The position numbers and the translations under genes were made by a program. Positions 25,901 through 37,600 of a stretch of 64,000 bases of DNA are shown here, piece by piece (position 1 is the first letter of the stretch; the number at the start of each line of letters is the position of its first letter). The stretch is from Lanius collurio (lineage: Eukaryota > Chordata > Aves > Passeriformes > Laniidae), in the NCBI GenBank assembly GCA_020086605.1, contig JACBWW010000067.1:876425-940424 (forward strand), written 5' to 3'. The notes beneath the pieces were generated by a model that was given only the letters and a program-made list of their open reading frames with translations, ran no database searches and was not told the origin of the DNA.

Positions 25901-28900
25901 CATAGATGAGGGCAGCTTGGGCATGTCTTTCTGTTTTATCCAGCACTAAATACACAAGCAAGAGAGAGAAGAACTGGATTCCATCACACCTCCTGCACAA
26001 GCAAAGCTCTGCACATCCTAAAAAGCCCGGATTTACTCCTAGAGATTTCAGAGTGGGATTTCACTAGCAAAGCATGACAGAAGTTTCCCTTTCTCTCACA
26101 TCCTGAACCTATCCATGCCCCCAGCCAAGTCCCAAGTCCCAGTCAACATAAGCTTCCTGGATAATAAACACCCTGCCTCTTCTTTTTCTTTTTTTTTTTT
26201 TTTGTTTTTTTGTTTTGTTGGGGTTTTTTTGTTCCCAACAGCTTTGCCACTTCAATCCCTTAATTGTCAAGATCTGAATTTTTGCAGGATACACAGTTAT
26301 TTTAATCTGTTAAGTGGCTCTGCTGCTATAAAACTGACAGGAATTTAATATCTGGAGACTGTCAGCTGAGCTCCAGGTGCTGAGGCTTTCTAGATGGCAA
26401 TGATGCAGAAGGAAGCACAGGCTGGTGCAAGGCACACAAGCACAAAGCTGGCAAGGGTCCCTTTGCACTGCAGTCCAACCCTGCAGCGTGCTGAGTACCC
26501 CAGAACACCTGGAGCAAGCAGTGAGGCTTATGAGCTTCTCCACATCTCCCAGAAGCCATTCCCCAGCTGCACACTCAGAAAGGAGCTGTAGCATTGCAAA
26601 CACTAGTATAAGTCAAGTAGAACAGGTCACTTCTTTTAATAAAGGAAACTTTTCCTCTGTAGCTTTTCTCCTGCAGTCAAGCCCGTGACAGACCCGCTCT
26701 CCCTCCAGAGGCTGTCAGCTGTGCTTCAGCCATTCATCAGAGGGAGCAAGCTAGCATGCAGGAGGGAATGAAGAGAAATAAAATACCAAACCCAACAAAA
26801 ACTGTCTTCCTGCCCCTCCTGCACACACTGCTGGCTCTGAGCACAGCAGCCCAAACCCCTGAAACTCCCTCCCTGCTGCAGGGCTCTGCGATACCGCCAC
26901 TGTGGGCTCATACAGGGGCAGGAAATGATAGGACCAAGGGCTTGTAACCCACCGACTCATCTCCTGCTCCCTCATTAGCATCCCATACAGACACAGCCTG
27001 GCACAGGACACAGGAGCCAGCACACCCGCAAAGCATCACTGCAGAGCCAGCTACAAGTACTCTTCACAATTAATTTGGGATTTGTCTTGTAATTAATCCT
27101 GCGTATCAGTTCCCCTCATTATTCCTTAATGTAATTAAGTTATTAGTTTATATGTCCCCCTCCTCAAAGCAGAGCAGTGGGATGGATCAGACGAAGGCAG
27201 GGGAGATGCCAGGCAGCAGCACGGGGCCATGAACCCAGATTACTGGAGAACATGCCAAACCCCACCACGGCCTCCCTGAGCGACTTCAGGTAGGTCACTG
27301 GCAGCCTGCTTTTCCAAGACGATACAACGATTCCAATTCCTCCGGAGTCCACGCCAGACAGAAGGATACAAAGTTCAATTAGCCTCTCCGGGTCCTGGTT
27401 TATCCAGCTGGAAAACTGCCGGGACAAGGAGACAGGCTGGAACTAATTAAAGCTCGCACAGTGTTTCGAAACCCTCCGCCAAACGGCAGGGAAGGCAGGA
27501 GGCAACCAGGAGTCCCAGCTGATGCAGGACCCCAGCCTGCCCCGCGTCCTTACAGCCCCATCCATCGGGCTCGGCTTCCCCGCAGGCTGAGCCCACGGCT
27601 GCTAACCAGGCACCCGGCCGGGCAAAGCTCCCTGGCAGCGGCAGGCACCCTGCGACGGCTTCTCCTCCCGGCCAAGTCATGGGACTTCACAAAGGGCAGC
27701 GAAAGGGCGAGTGTTAACTTACAGCGCTCACAGGACTTGAGCTGCCCCTTGGAAAAGAAAGAAAAACAACCCCCAAGCCCCAAGCAACAGCAGTAAAAGC
27801 AGCACCGGAGGGACCGGCAAAGCTGTCCCAAGAACACCTTCGTGGTCCTAAACACTGCCAGCTTTTTTCTTCCCTACCCTACCAGCCCTGCAAGGTTGCT
27901 ACACCTCACGGCCAGGAGGGAGTCCCACACCCTAAAATCCAGCCTCGACCTGCTCCTGCCGCCCTGGCACATACCACCAGCGGCTGCAGGCAGCAGGGAG
28001 GAGGGAAAGGAGGTGGCAGGGATTGAGGGAAGCAAGGGCTGCAAGTAGGGGGGCCCTCTAAGCCTGCCTGCCACTGGGCAGCAGCAAGGGATCCATGGGG
28101 ATGGATTGCAGGGGAATACAGGAAAAAAATTAAAGAGGGAGGTGAAGCCAAGTTAAGTACAAGAGACTGCTGCACACACCTCTTTAGGCACAAGCAGCTT
28201 GGGAAAGCTCAACTGCTGCTGCAGGACCTTGCCCAAATGCTTGTCTTCACCATGTCCTTGAGATGCCAAGCCGGCAGTATGTTTTGGGCAAAGGAAGGAC
28301 TCAAAGACTGCGTGGAACTCTCACACCAAGGGCATGCCCTTTGGAGACCCTGCCCACCCCATCATAGGACCACTCTGGCTACAAGAAAAACATCACAAGC
28401 CTTTCTTTGGGAAGCTGAGGCCTGGATCTGGCTCGGGATTCGGCATAAAGCAAGGGGTAGGGTGCAGACCAAAGTAGCAGTGATTGATGGGCACCTGTGG
28501 AGCCAAGGGCAGCAGCTCTGTGAGCAGCAGCTCTGCTGTTGGCTCCCAGCAAGACACCAAAGTGCCACAGCCAGCCGGGGAGCTCGGGCACCACGGCCTT
28601 CCAGCATGGGATATGTGCTGGGAGCCTGCCAGGAGCCAGGCACGGCCAGGACGCAGCGTTACCAGCTAGAGCCTAACTGGAAAGGTCTAAAGGTTAAACC
28701 TACTCGAGGCATTATACATGGTGTGCCCATGTCCACAGAAATACAGTTCAACTGGGAGAGAAGTGTGGGAGGGGACAGGCTGGAAAATGCTGCCAGGAAA
28801 GTTTATGTGGATTTGCTCCATTTCCCCTCTGTAGCTTTTTTTCCAATATTTGAGGTGCTGTTAGCAACCTACCACCTCCTCTTGTTTCTTGAGGAATTTG

Positions 28901-29616
28901 GGAGGACAACCCCTAACTGCTCAAGTTTTCATCAGTGGCAGCCAGTCCTGGTGGCAGGGCAACAGGACACCCCACCAGGTTCCTCTCTGGACCACAGCAT
29001 TGCTGTCTCTGGTACCCCAGTCAGCTCTGCAGCCGTTCAAAAGTGTTAACTGAAGTTACACCACATCCCCACGCTCATAAACAGCTTATAAGTCATACTG
29101 CTCCAAAGCAGCTTCCAAAGCCAAAAAACGCAATGCATTAAAAAATAAAAAACAATCTGCACTCTATGGATCTCAAGGGGATGCCACCATTTGGATGGAA
29201 AATTCAGAAGAAATGAAGGAGAGGCAATTTAAGCAGTCAAATTGCTGGAGTTATGGCAACTTGGCAGTGGCAGCTTTGAAACATGGGGATGGATCCTGTG
29301 TGGCAGAAGTTCATCTGCTGTGGGAGCCAAGACCAGCCTGTAAGAGCATCAGCAGCCTGCACCTCGAGGTGGGGGAAGCTGTGCATGGGAGCAGAAAGTC
29401 AAAACGGGCTGCAAAATGGCAGCACTTCAGCTGCAGCTGGTGCTGAACAAAAAGCAAAGTTCATTTCAAGGAGATTATAGTAGCCCCTGTCGAACAGGGG
29501 AGGCCTTTTTTTGCAGTTTTTACAAATACAGTTCCAACACCAAAGCACAGTTCTGGTTAAGAAAACGCTTGCCTTCTAACTCTGCTTTCAGTGACTTATT
29601 TATTGCCTTCCCCAGC

Positions 29617-29636
29617 TTAAATAAATAAATAAATAT
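29617..29636. repeat. Short (AAAT)n microsatellite
   Basis: About five AAAT units in GALNT14 intron 1, 1.3 kb from the first exon. A similar short run lies at about 63725-63740. Confidence 0.8.
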
Positions 29637-30589
29637 ACAGATAATTATTTCTTTTTGGGGCCTGAAGTTGCATAGATTCATTCCCTTCTTCTAGGATTGA
29701 AAGATTTACGAAAGCCTGAAAAAACCTCCTCAATCATTTTTTATTTAAAAAACATGGAAAACCAATAATTCCTCAGGATGAAAAAATCAAAGTAAGCTTT
29801 ATGACTTCTGACTTTTTTTTTCCAATCAGGTCGTTAATTCAGTTGCTGAGGTGACAGACACACATATGAGACCCTCCAAAGATGTGGCAAACACGTAAAG
29901 CTGTCACATATTGTGGGCCAAACACTGCTGGGTGTCACTGGTGCAAAAAAAAAGGAGCTGAGGACTCACATCCTTCCTCTGCCACAATAACCCTAATCTC
30001 GGTGTATTTTCAGGAGCTGTACTCCAACCCAGATTAATTAATTCAAGATTTACAACAGTACAGCTAAGCAGCAACTAATCCATGTCCTTTGGAAAGTTAA
30101 CCCTCGGCTAAGCCCCAGCCGCTCTCAGCCGAGGAGGAGAGGACAAGGGACCCGGAGAGGACACGGGACCTCGTTCACCCGCAGCTGCTCGCAGCTCCCC
30201 TGCTCTTCGTCTGGGCAGTGAAACTCCTCTGATTCATTCCCTGTGTGGAGAGATGCTCCTCGCATCTCTGCCGTGCTGTCACTCCGGGGACTCAAACACG
30301 ACACAGAAAGGCGCGATTGCACAGGCACCCTCCTCCCAGCCCTGCTGGGGCTCCCAGGGCAGCAGCATCCTGCCCGTGTCTGCTCTTCCATCACAACCAG
30401 CGGCGAAAAGCCCCAGCGCTTTAACAGGGCTCGCCCAGCCCGCGTACGCCAAGCACGGATCATCCAAGTCTGCCCCCCTCTCGTTTCAGCCCGGAAAGGA
30501 TGGAGCCCTCCTCCTTTAGTGCAGAGCTCGGAGCACGGCGTGACCCATGGGGTAAAGGAGTCGCCGGTCCCCCACCCGTGACACAACCC

Positions 30590-31620
30590 ACGCGTTTCGT
30601 TTCCTTGGGGCGCCCCGGTCCCCCCGCCCCCAGGGCCCGGAGACGGGGATGCTCCAAGGTGGCGGCGGGGTAAAGGGCCGGCACCGCCGGCGGCACCCGC
30701 GGCCGGGGCAGCCCCGACGGCCGCAGCCTCCGGTGAAGCGGGGCGGGGGGGCGGCTGGAGCTGCCGCTGTCCGACACCGAGCGGAGCGGGGCACCCCGAC
30801 CGGGGGGTACGGAAAGGGCCGCAATGCCCCCCCCCCCGCACAGGCACAGGTCCGCCACAAACTTGAAGGGGAGCGCGATGGGGTGGGGGGTCCCGAAAAC
30901 CGCCGGGAACTTCTTCCCCGGGCAGCGGCGGCATCGCGCCCAAGTCCCGCCGGAGCAGCCGCGGCCCCGCCGCCCTTTCCTTACCTCCGGCGTGTGGCCC
31001 TCGGGCTCCGCCGCCTCCAACTTCCTCCGAGCCCCGAAGAAGAAGAGGAGGAGGGCGGCGAGCCAGAGCACCCCCAGCAGAGACAGCGCCAGCCGCCGCG
31101 TCGGCCGCCTCATCCTCGGGAGGAGGGAAAAGTCCGGCGAGGGCACCGGGAGGCGGTGAGAGGAAGCCGCGGGCGCCTCCGGGGGCAGCGGGAGCGGGGC
31201 CGGCGGGGACGAGGGTCTCGCCCGCCCGCCTCGGAGCCGGCGATGCGAGTCCCGGGCTGTGCATGCTCTGCAGGGGAGGGGAGGGGAGGAGGAACGGGAG
31301 GAGGAGGTGCCGGGAGGAGGGGGGCTGGAGCGGAGCCGCTCGCCGGGGAAAGGTGCAGGGCGCAGGCAGCCGGGCTGGTGCCCGGGGAGCGCTGCCCTGC
31401 CCGCTCCGCGCCGGCGGGGACGCAGCCCTGGGGACGGGGACACGGCGGGGTGCGGGGTGCCTGTGCGTAACCGGGGACGCCCATCCCTCTGCCCTCGCTC
31501 CGTGAGTGACTCCGGGCCACTCCCACGCGAAGGGATGCGCGGGGCTGGGCAGCGCCGCTGTGAGTTTGGCCCGGGTCGGTCCCGGTCCCCGTCCCGGTCC
31601 CCGCCCGACTCCGGGGGGGA
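30590..31620 (-). promoter_or_regulatory. GALNT14: CpG island spanning GALNT14 promoter and first exon
   Basis: About 1 kb of strongly GC-rich, CpG-dense sequence (many CCGCC, GGCGG, CCCCGCC and GGGGCGG words), in contrast with the AT-richer DNA on both sides. It contains the GALNT14 start codon and the exon 1 donor. G-runs and GGGGCGG boxes suit an Sp1-type TATA-less promoter. I see no convincing TATA box close upstream of the start, and the transcription start cannot be placed from sequence alone. The island extends about 500 bp on each side of the start codon, so antisense or divergent transcription toward 31.7 kb is possible but unproven. Confidence 0.85.
30985..31113 (-). CDS. GALNT14: GALNT14 coding exon 1: cytoplasmic tail and signal anchor of polypeptide N-acetylgalactosaminyltransferase 14
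   Basis: GALNT14 is a Golgi type II membrane enzyme that starts mucin-type O-glycosylation by moving GalNAc from UDP-GalNAc to Ser/Thr. This exon gives 43 codons. A basic tail starting MRRPTRRLAL is followed by a hydrophobic signal anchor (about residues 9-27) and then the charged stem start RRKLEA...HTPE. It ends in phase 0 at a strong donor (GAG|GTAAGG). From memory, human GALNT14 exon 1 is also 43 codons, begins MRRLTRRL, and shares GVLW and RKLE. The start has A at -3 and agrees with the human N-terminus. The frame is open upstream, with another in-frame ATG at 31686, but that stretch looks like GC-rich 5' UTR. The catalytic and ricin-lectin domains lie on exons outside the window. Confidence 0.93.
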
Positions 31621-34600
31621 GAGGAGGCCACCGTTCAACAACACACAGAGGAGGCTCAGACATGATGGGAAGATTAATTTAACCAATTGAAACAGCAGGG
31701 GGAATTCAGGTAGGTGGAATTTAATTACTGGATTTGGAAGAGAAGATGTGTGTCTCCAGAGCTGTCAAGAACACTTAAAAAATAAAATCATAATCATCAG
31801 CTGTTGTTATTCCGGCAGCAGCTTGGTGCCGGGCCATGGTCCTGCGGAGATGGCCTGCAGCCGTAATCCCTGTTCCATGGGGTGTTCCTTGCTGGCTCCA
31901 CAAACACCCCCAGCACAGCAGGCCTGTCCACACAGGGCAGCCAAAGTGGGAATTACAGACCTTGTTGAGGGAGAAAAAAACCTAGCACAACTACAGAGTA
32001 GGACTTCAGAAAAGAGCTGTCTCACCCAGCTATCTCTGCTCACCTGCCTGACACTGCACTTCCGATCTTGCCACTGACAAGTATTACATGAGCTGAGCAA
32101 ACCTTTGCAGAAGACATTAGAGAATAAATTAAGTATTGGAGCAGATGTGAGTCATTCATGTTAGTACAAAAACTACAGAACAAACCCCATAAAAACAGGA
32201 ATCCATGCATAAAGTAACATATGGAATGAAATAGAGATAAGATGTCAAATGCTGGAAAGTCCAATGCACATGTTGTAAACGTCTCCTATGCATTTCCCAC
32301 ACACTCCTCCTGGCTTTATTGTTTCCTGCAGTCGTTTTCTGTCACTTGCTAATTTATCATTTGCGATCTTCATCCTCTGTCCTCCTCTGATTTATTTCCA
32401 GGGCTCAATAAGCCCTTCTCCCTAACATAATCCATGCCTCTCAGGCCCAACATTCACAGAAAGATGCCCAGATAAAAATTTCATTAGCATCCACAAAAAG
32501 GGACATTTCTCTTTCTTTGTTTTAAAGCCGTGTGGCTTTGAAACACCTTTACCAGAATGAGGAAATTCAGGTCCAGCAGGCTGTTACTTTGAACTTTGTG
32601 GCAGGATCAGGACTAAACAAGTGGGAAGAGGGAAGAAAGCCCTCATGCCCTGGTGAGCCACCAACCTGATGTCATATGGGAAGCCCACACCAGCCCAAAA
32701 ATGTGAACTGTTCCCATGGCATGCATCATTTGTCATGTCAATTAACCTTTCTCAGCCCTATGTTCAGGGTAGCTAGACCATCACACTCCCCCTCTGCCAC
32801 CATGAGATATCTCTGCCCAACCTAGTCAGGACCTACAGGTGCTGCTCTCTCCCCAAACTGTTGCCTTATGCTTTTTCTTGACACCTAAGGTAAAACACCT
32901 GAAAAGCTTTTAGCAGCTGAGGCACATTGGTGGTAGTTTTTACATGGTTCATAGTTATCTTCTTGCCTCGTGCTCACCCCTGTTATTGAGACAGACTGGT
33001 TGCTACTTCTCACATACCTTCTTTGGATCAGGAATGGCTTTCTGACCAAAAAAATCAACTTGCCATAAGAAGAAAATAGCCATTAGTGTTTTCCTACCAG
33101 GGACAAAATGACCTTGGCTGCTGTTACACAGTGTTCCCCCAATACATTTGCAGAGGGTGCTGAGTTTTTGCCATGAGACCTCCCTCTGTGTTACAAGAGT
33201 TTTTCTAGGTAAAGGTACCTGCAGGGTGTTATCATTCAAAGCTGGATTAAAAACCTTGTCTTTTTTTGTAGGTCAGACTTTCAGGGGAAGCTATTATGAA
33301 ATACAGAGGGGAAGTATAGAGAAATATCAAGGAAATACATTACAAATTAGATTACAGGTAAGGTAATAAATAGGACATACCTGACAAAAATGCAATCAGA
33401 TAATGCTTTCTTATTACCTTGAGAAACAACTCCCTCTGCTGAGAGAAAGCTTCACTGGCAGGGCTCGGTGCCGTGATGGATAACTCGCTGTGCCCAGCAG
33501 AGAACGGGCAAAGGCCTGACACTTCCCCGCTGGCACTGCCACCACTCCAGCGAGGAGGGGACACTGTACAAATCCCTGCTCTGTGCAGGTGTCCCGTCTG
33601 GAGGCAGGAGACTGGGGGAGCTCTCGCAATGCATCGTCTCCAAGGAAGTGTATTCCTCCTGATGGTGTGCCTGTGTGCTGGGACAGATAATGTATCACGC
33701 AGAGGATGGTAACAGCTATTTAAACAAGAAAAAGGCAAGAATACAAATCTGGAGGTTCAGAGTTATTTGAAGTCGTAGACTTTCAGAGACTCATATAAAA
33801 ATCCTACTGCAATTCCATTAAAACATGGCAATAAAAAAAAAAAAAATCTTCTGTTGTATTATTGACCCATATCTTCCCCATTTTTCTAATTTTTCCTCTG
33901 CCAGTCTCAGCTGCGTCACAGGTAAGACCCATAACATATTACCTGTTTCCAACAGAGAGAAATTTACAGGCAATGCAGCCAGAGACAGAAAAAAAGCCTA
34001 GGAAATGGGTGGCTGGCATTTGTTGGTATCAGCATTGAAAAGCTGATGAAAGTGACTGTTCCATGAAAGCAAAAATAGGATATTATTTCTGAGTAGGAGG
34101 GGGACTCTTCACAATCACAGCTTCAGGCAATGGCCCTTCAGGGTCCTTTAAGGAATGGGTGGAAGGGGAAAGTAGCTTTCCTTGCTGTTTCAAGGGCATC
34201 TGTAAAGCACATTTCAAGGAAATCTAATCTCACTGGATCTACAAACCAGCTGGGCACTGCTTCAGTGCAGTTTTTACTAGGAATGTTCTTGGGTTTGAGT
34301 TCAGTTCACATCTGATATTCCATCCAGAGAATGTTTCTTTTCCAAAAGGATCACAAATACTTTGCAGTTTTTTCTCAGAAAATTGAAAGGGGCTTAAACA
34401 GACATGGTCAAGAAGTGATCAGAGGAAAGGATCAACTCAACTCAACTCGGGATACTGAGGAGTCTCAACTGAACATGGGAGGTTATTGTAAGATTGAAGA
34501 GCCCCAGTGAGCTCCAGATTGAAAGGGGCTTTTAGGACAGAGAGCTCTCTGTTGCCAGGGGAGGATGTGGTTCAGTCAGTGGCTTGGGGTCACCCAGCAC

Positions 34601-37600
34601 TCACTGCTGTTCATGGTAGTGCACCATCCCCATGAAGAGGTGCTGCTTGTGGTAGTACCTATATCAGAAAGACTGCATTTGTTTGCAAAAAATAGGAGAT
34701 CAGCATTTGAAAGGGTCAGCTTGGTAGTATGGGGTTGTACAGAGTGTTGGATTTCATTCAGTGGCCAGTGGCACCTCTGTGGTGCGTGCTCCAGGCTCAG
34801 GGGAAGAAGTTCATTCAGAAGTTTCTGTCCCACCCCTGGCAGAGGGTGTGCTACACTTTCTGAATTTAACCACATTGAGGACAGGGCCGGGGAGGAGGGA
34901 GAGCACAACGAGCTGCTCCCACATAGCTGTTTTGGCAAGTGCTGAGCATGGGCATGTTTCAGCAGGAGCCCAGCTGTCCCCCGTCACCAGCAGCAGAGGT
35001 GCCAGCCTGGGTGCAGAGGCTCCAGGACAGCAAGCCAGCACATGCCCTGGCCCGGCACCACCCCACAGCCCCAGGTTGCTCCCAGAGATGACTCACAACC
35101 ATTTGATACCCCTCCATGGCTGGAGCTGTGCTTCAAATGTGAGCAGTCATGTCAGTGACCTCCAGGTTTATATTTAATTCTAGAACAAAGTTCCCTTTTC
35201 AGACCTGTAGCTGTTCAAAAAGCCTCTGGGTCACTTGGTCAGTGTGAGGAGAGGAAGGGGAGAAGTCCTTTGTACAGGAGCAAGGAGGCTGCTGCTTTGC
35301 CATGGGGGTCCCCCAGCCCTGCAGCGCTTGACGCCACTGTGCCATGGGCCCTTGGCAAGGTGTTGCAGGGGCAAAAGTGTGTGCTGAGCTGGGGGTTCCT
35401 ACCCACAGCTACCATCACACACAGCCCTCAGCGTTGTGAGGGCAGCAGGGCTCTCTGCCACCTTAGGCAGTACCTTGCCATCTCAAAAACCAGCTTCCAT
35501 GGCAGCTGTAGAAGATAATGTGAACAGTAGTCCACATTTTTGTGGCAGGTAAGATCTGCCCTTGTTTTTGTGCTGTAACAGAAGCCAAAAAAATCAGACC
35601 AATGCTTATATGAAAAATGTTCTCCCTGTGCGCCCTTGGAGAAGACCAAAAATGTTAGAGACAGCTCTGGCCTAATACCAGCAGAATTGTAAGTTAAAGT
35701 GTTAAAAAAACAAAACCAAAAACTTTCTAGCTGGCTGTCTCCTCTCCCTTGCTGAGGTAACAGAGCTGGAGCTTGTCCTACACCTACAGCTTAAACAGGA
35801 GGGTCAAACGTGAAGCTGTGAAGCACTCACCTTCTCCTCTCGGGTGATGATATCGCTGTGCACCTCCTCACCTGCTGCTATGCTCAGAAAGGGAAATACA
35901 GGAGTTCCTGCAGGCTTTTTGTCACTATTGGTGTTGCAAGCAGATCTCTTCCAGTACCTCTAAAGGATTTTTTTTCCATTTAATTAAACCACAAGCATTC
36001 TTCTCTAGCAAACTTTCCACGATGGCATCTCCAGTTAATTAAACGTTTAAGCTGTCAGGAAATGCTATGCATTAAAAAAATAAAATAAAGAGGAGAGCTA
36101 CTTTAATAGCATTTGTTAATTGAAGCTCTCATCAAGTCAGCTGCAGCAACACAAGCTGCTTCCCGAGTCGGGCAAGAGCACGCATCCAGACATTTGCCTG
36201 CAGTTCCTACAAGTCAGACTCCCACCTCCAGGCAAAAGTCTGCGGCACTGATGGATGAGGCAGCACTGAACTCCCTCACCATTGGAACAAATGCAAAGAC
36301 TTCTCTGTACTAAAACTGGAGGAAGGCTGGGGGGAATTCTTGCTTACCACAAGGTATTTTCCACCTCTAGCAACTGCAATTAAATGGGCACCCACTTGCA
36401 CTTGTGTTTAATTCACATGCTCCTCCGTCCCTGTCTCCATTTCCTGGAGCACGGGTTTTTCCTGGATTAGATGCAGCCTTTACTCACAGCATTTCCAGGT
36501 GCCCAGTGATGCCAATCCAAGCAGGTGTGGGAACAAGGGCAAAAGCAATGGGAGATTTGAAGGGAGACACATTGACTTCAGTGTGTGACTGAGGGACATT
36601 TTAGCAAAGAACAGCTCCCTTGGACAGTGCTCTTCCACTGAAACCACCTTCAGTACAAGTCACTGGTTGGTCTTGACCAGCTCTGCCTCTGGGTTTTATT
36701 GCTACAATAGAGTCTTCTGGATGCTGTCTGTCCCCAGATGTCTCTGGTGCTTGTTAGTCTCTCCTGATGCTCCCATTTTCTGGAAGAAGCCCCTGGATAA
36801 GCGATAGCTGCTGATCCCACAGCCTGTTTATTTCAGTATTTTGCCCAGCTCCGGGTCACTGCACCAGCAACCAGTGTCAGGCACTGCAAATGGCCACAAA
36901 GGGGCATTTGAGACTGAAAGCAGCAGAGAGTTTTATGGGCCAAATAGCAGCAAACAAACAATAAAAAGAGCACAGGGCAGGTGAATCTTTACCAGCAGCA
37001 CCTGAGCCTGTGAGGTCCCGGGCACTCTGCAATTCTCAGCACAGCTCTGGTAAAACACACGTTCCTGGAGGACCCCAGTGCCCAGGGGAAGCAAAGCTGC
37101 TCACCTGCCTCCCAAGAAACTGTGCTGCTGTGTGCATTCACACAAGTGCACACACACACACTCACCACCATCCATCTCTAAAAGCAGAGAACCCTGACAG
37201 AATTCAGACCAAACCCTTTTGTTGCTTTCAATACACTAAATCAGTCCCTTTTAGCCAGCTGCAGGACTGTGTCTCTTAGACACATTGAAGCCCATAATTG
37301 TGGTTTGGACAGGTGACACTCAACAGAATAAAGAACAAGTCATGTGATGGGTGAGAGAATGCATGAACTAAAATAACACTTTGTCCTTAAAGCACCTTTA
37401 ATGCCTCTGTCCTTTTGTGTGCAGGTGTTAAGCAGATTTCAGAATTAAATCTCTATTTCTGGGATATGTAAGTGTGGCCCAATGCCAACTGGGATCTAGG
37501 CATCTATTAACACAGCTGGCAATATGTAATATTGCACCAGGCGCTTTTTGGGAAGGAGGGTTTTCACAGCTGGGTGGAAAGTTTTACCCTCATCTTCCTC

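Larger units (their letters stand above)
1..30984 (-). other. GALNT14: GALNT14 intron 1 (partial, runs off left edge)
   Basis: This is the region downstream (minus strand) of the donor that closes GALNT14 exon 1, where the minus strand reads CCGGAG|GTAAGG at 30985/30984. I looked for the second coding exon, which in this family carries an FNQRES-like and IPDTRH-like stretch, and found neither. The whole 31 kb is therefore read as first intron; human GALNT14 also has a very long first intron. Sequence is mixed, with CA/GA-rich stretches, A-tracts and no coding signature on either strand. The longest open frames (up to 270 codons, on the plus strand) have no recognisable domain. Contained elements (an LTR, a duplicated 106-bp element, inverted repeats, microsatellites) are listed separately; the remaining sequence shows nothing I can name. 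Confidence 0.85.

Noticed and set aside
28237..29049. Plus-strand open frame of 270 codons
   Set aside because: No domain or family resemblance, no compositional signature of a conserved protein, lies within GALNT14 intron 1, and no splice or promoter context. Length is tolerable by chance at this base composition.
30125..31686. Very long minus-strand open frames (about 400 to 510 codons) across the CpG island
   Set aside because: They are Pro/Arg/Gly/Ala-rich readings caused by the lack of stop codons in GC-rich DNA. Only the 43 codons at 30985-31113 match a known protein, and that segment ends at a splice donor.
37148..37162. (CA)n microsatellite
   Set aside because: Only about six units; too short to list as a repeat of note.
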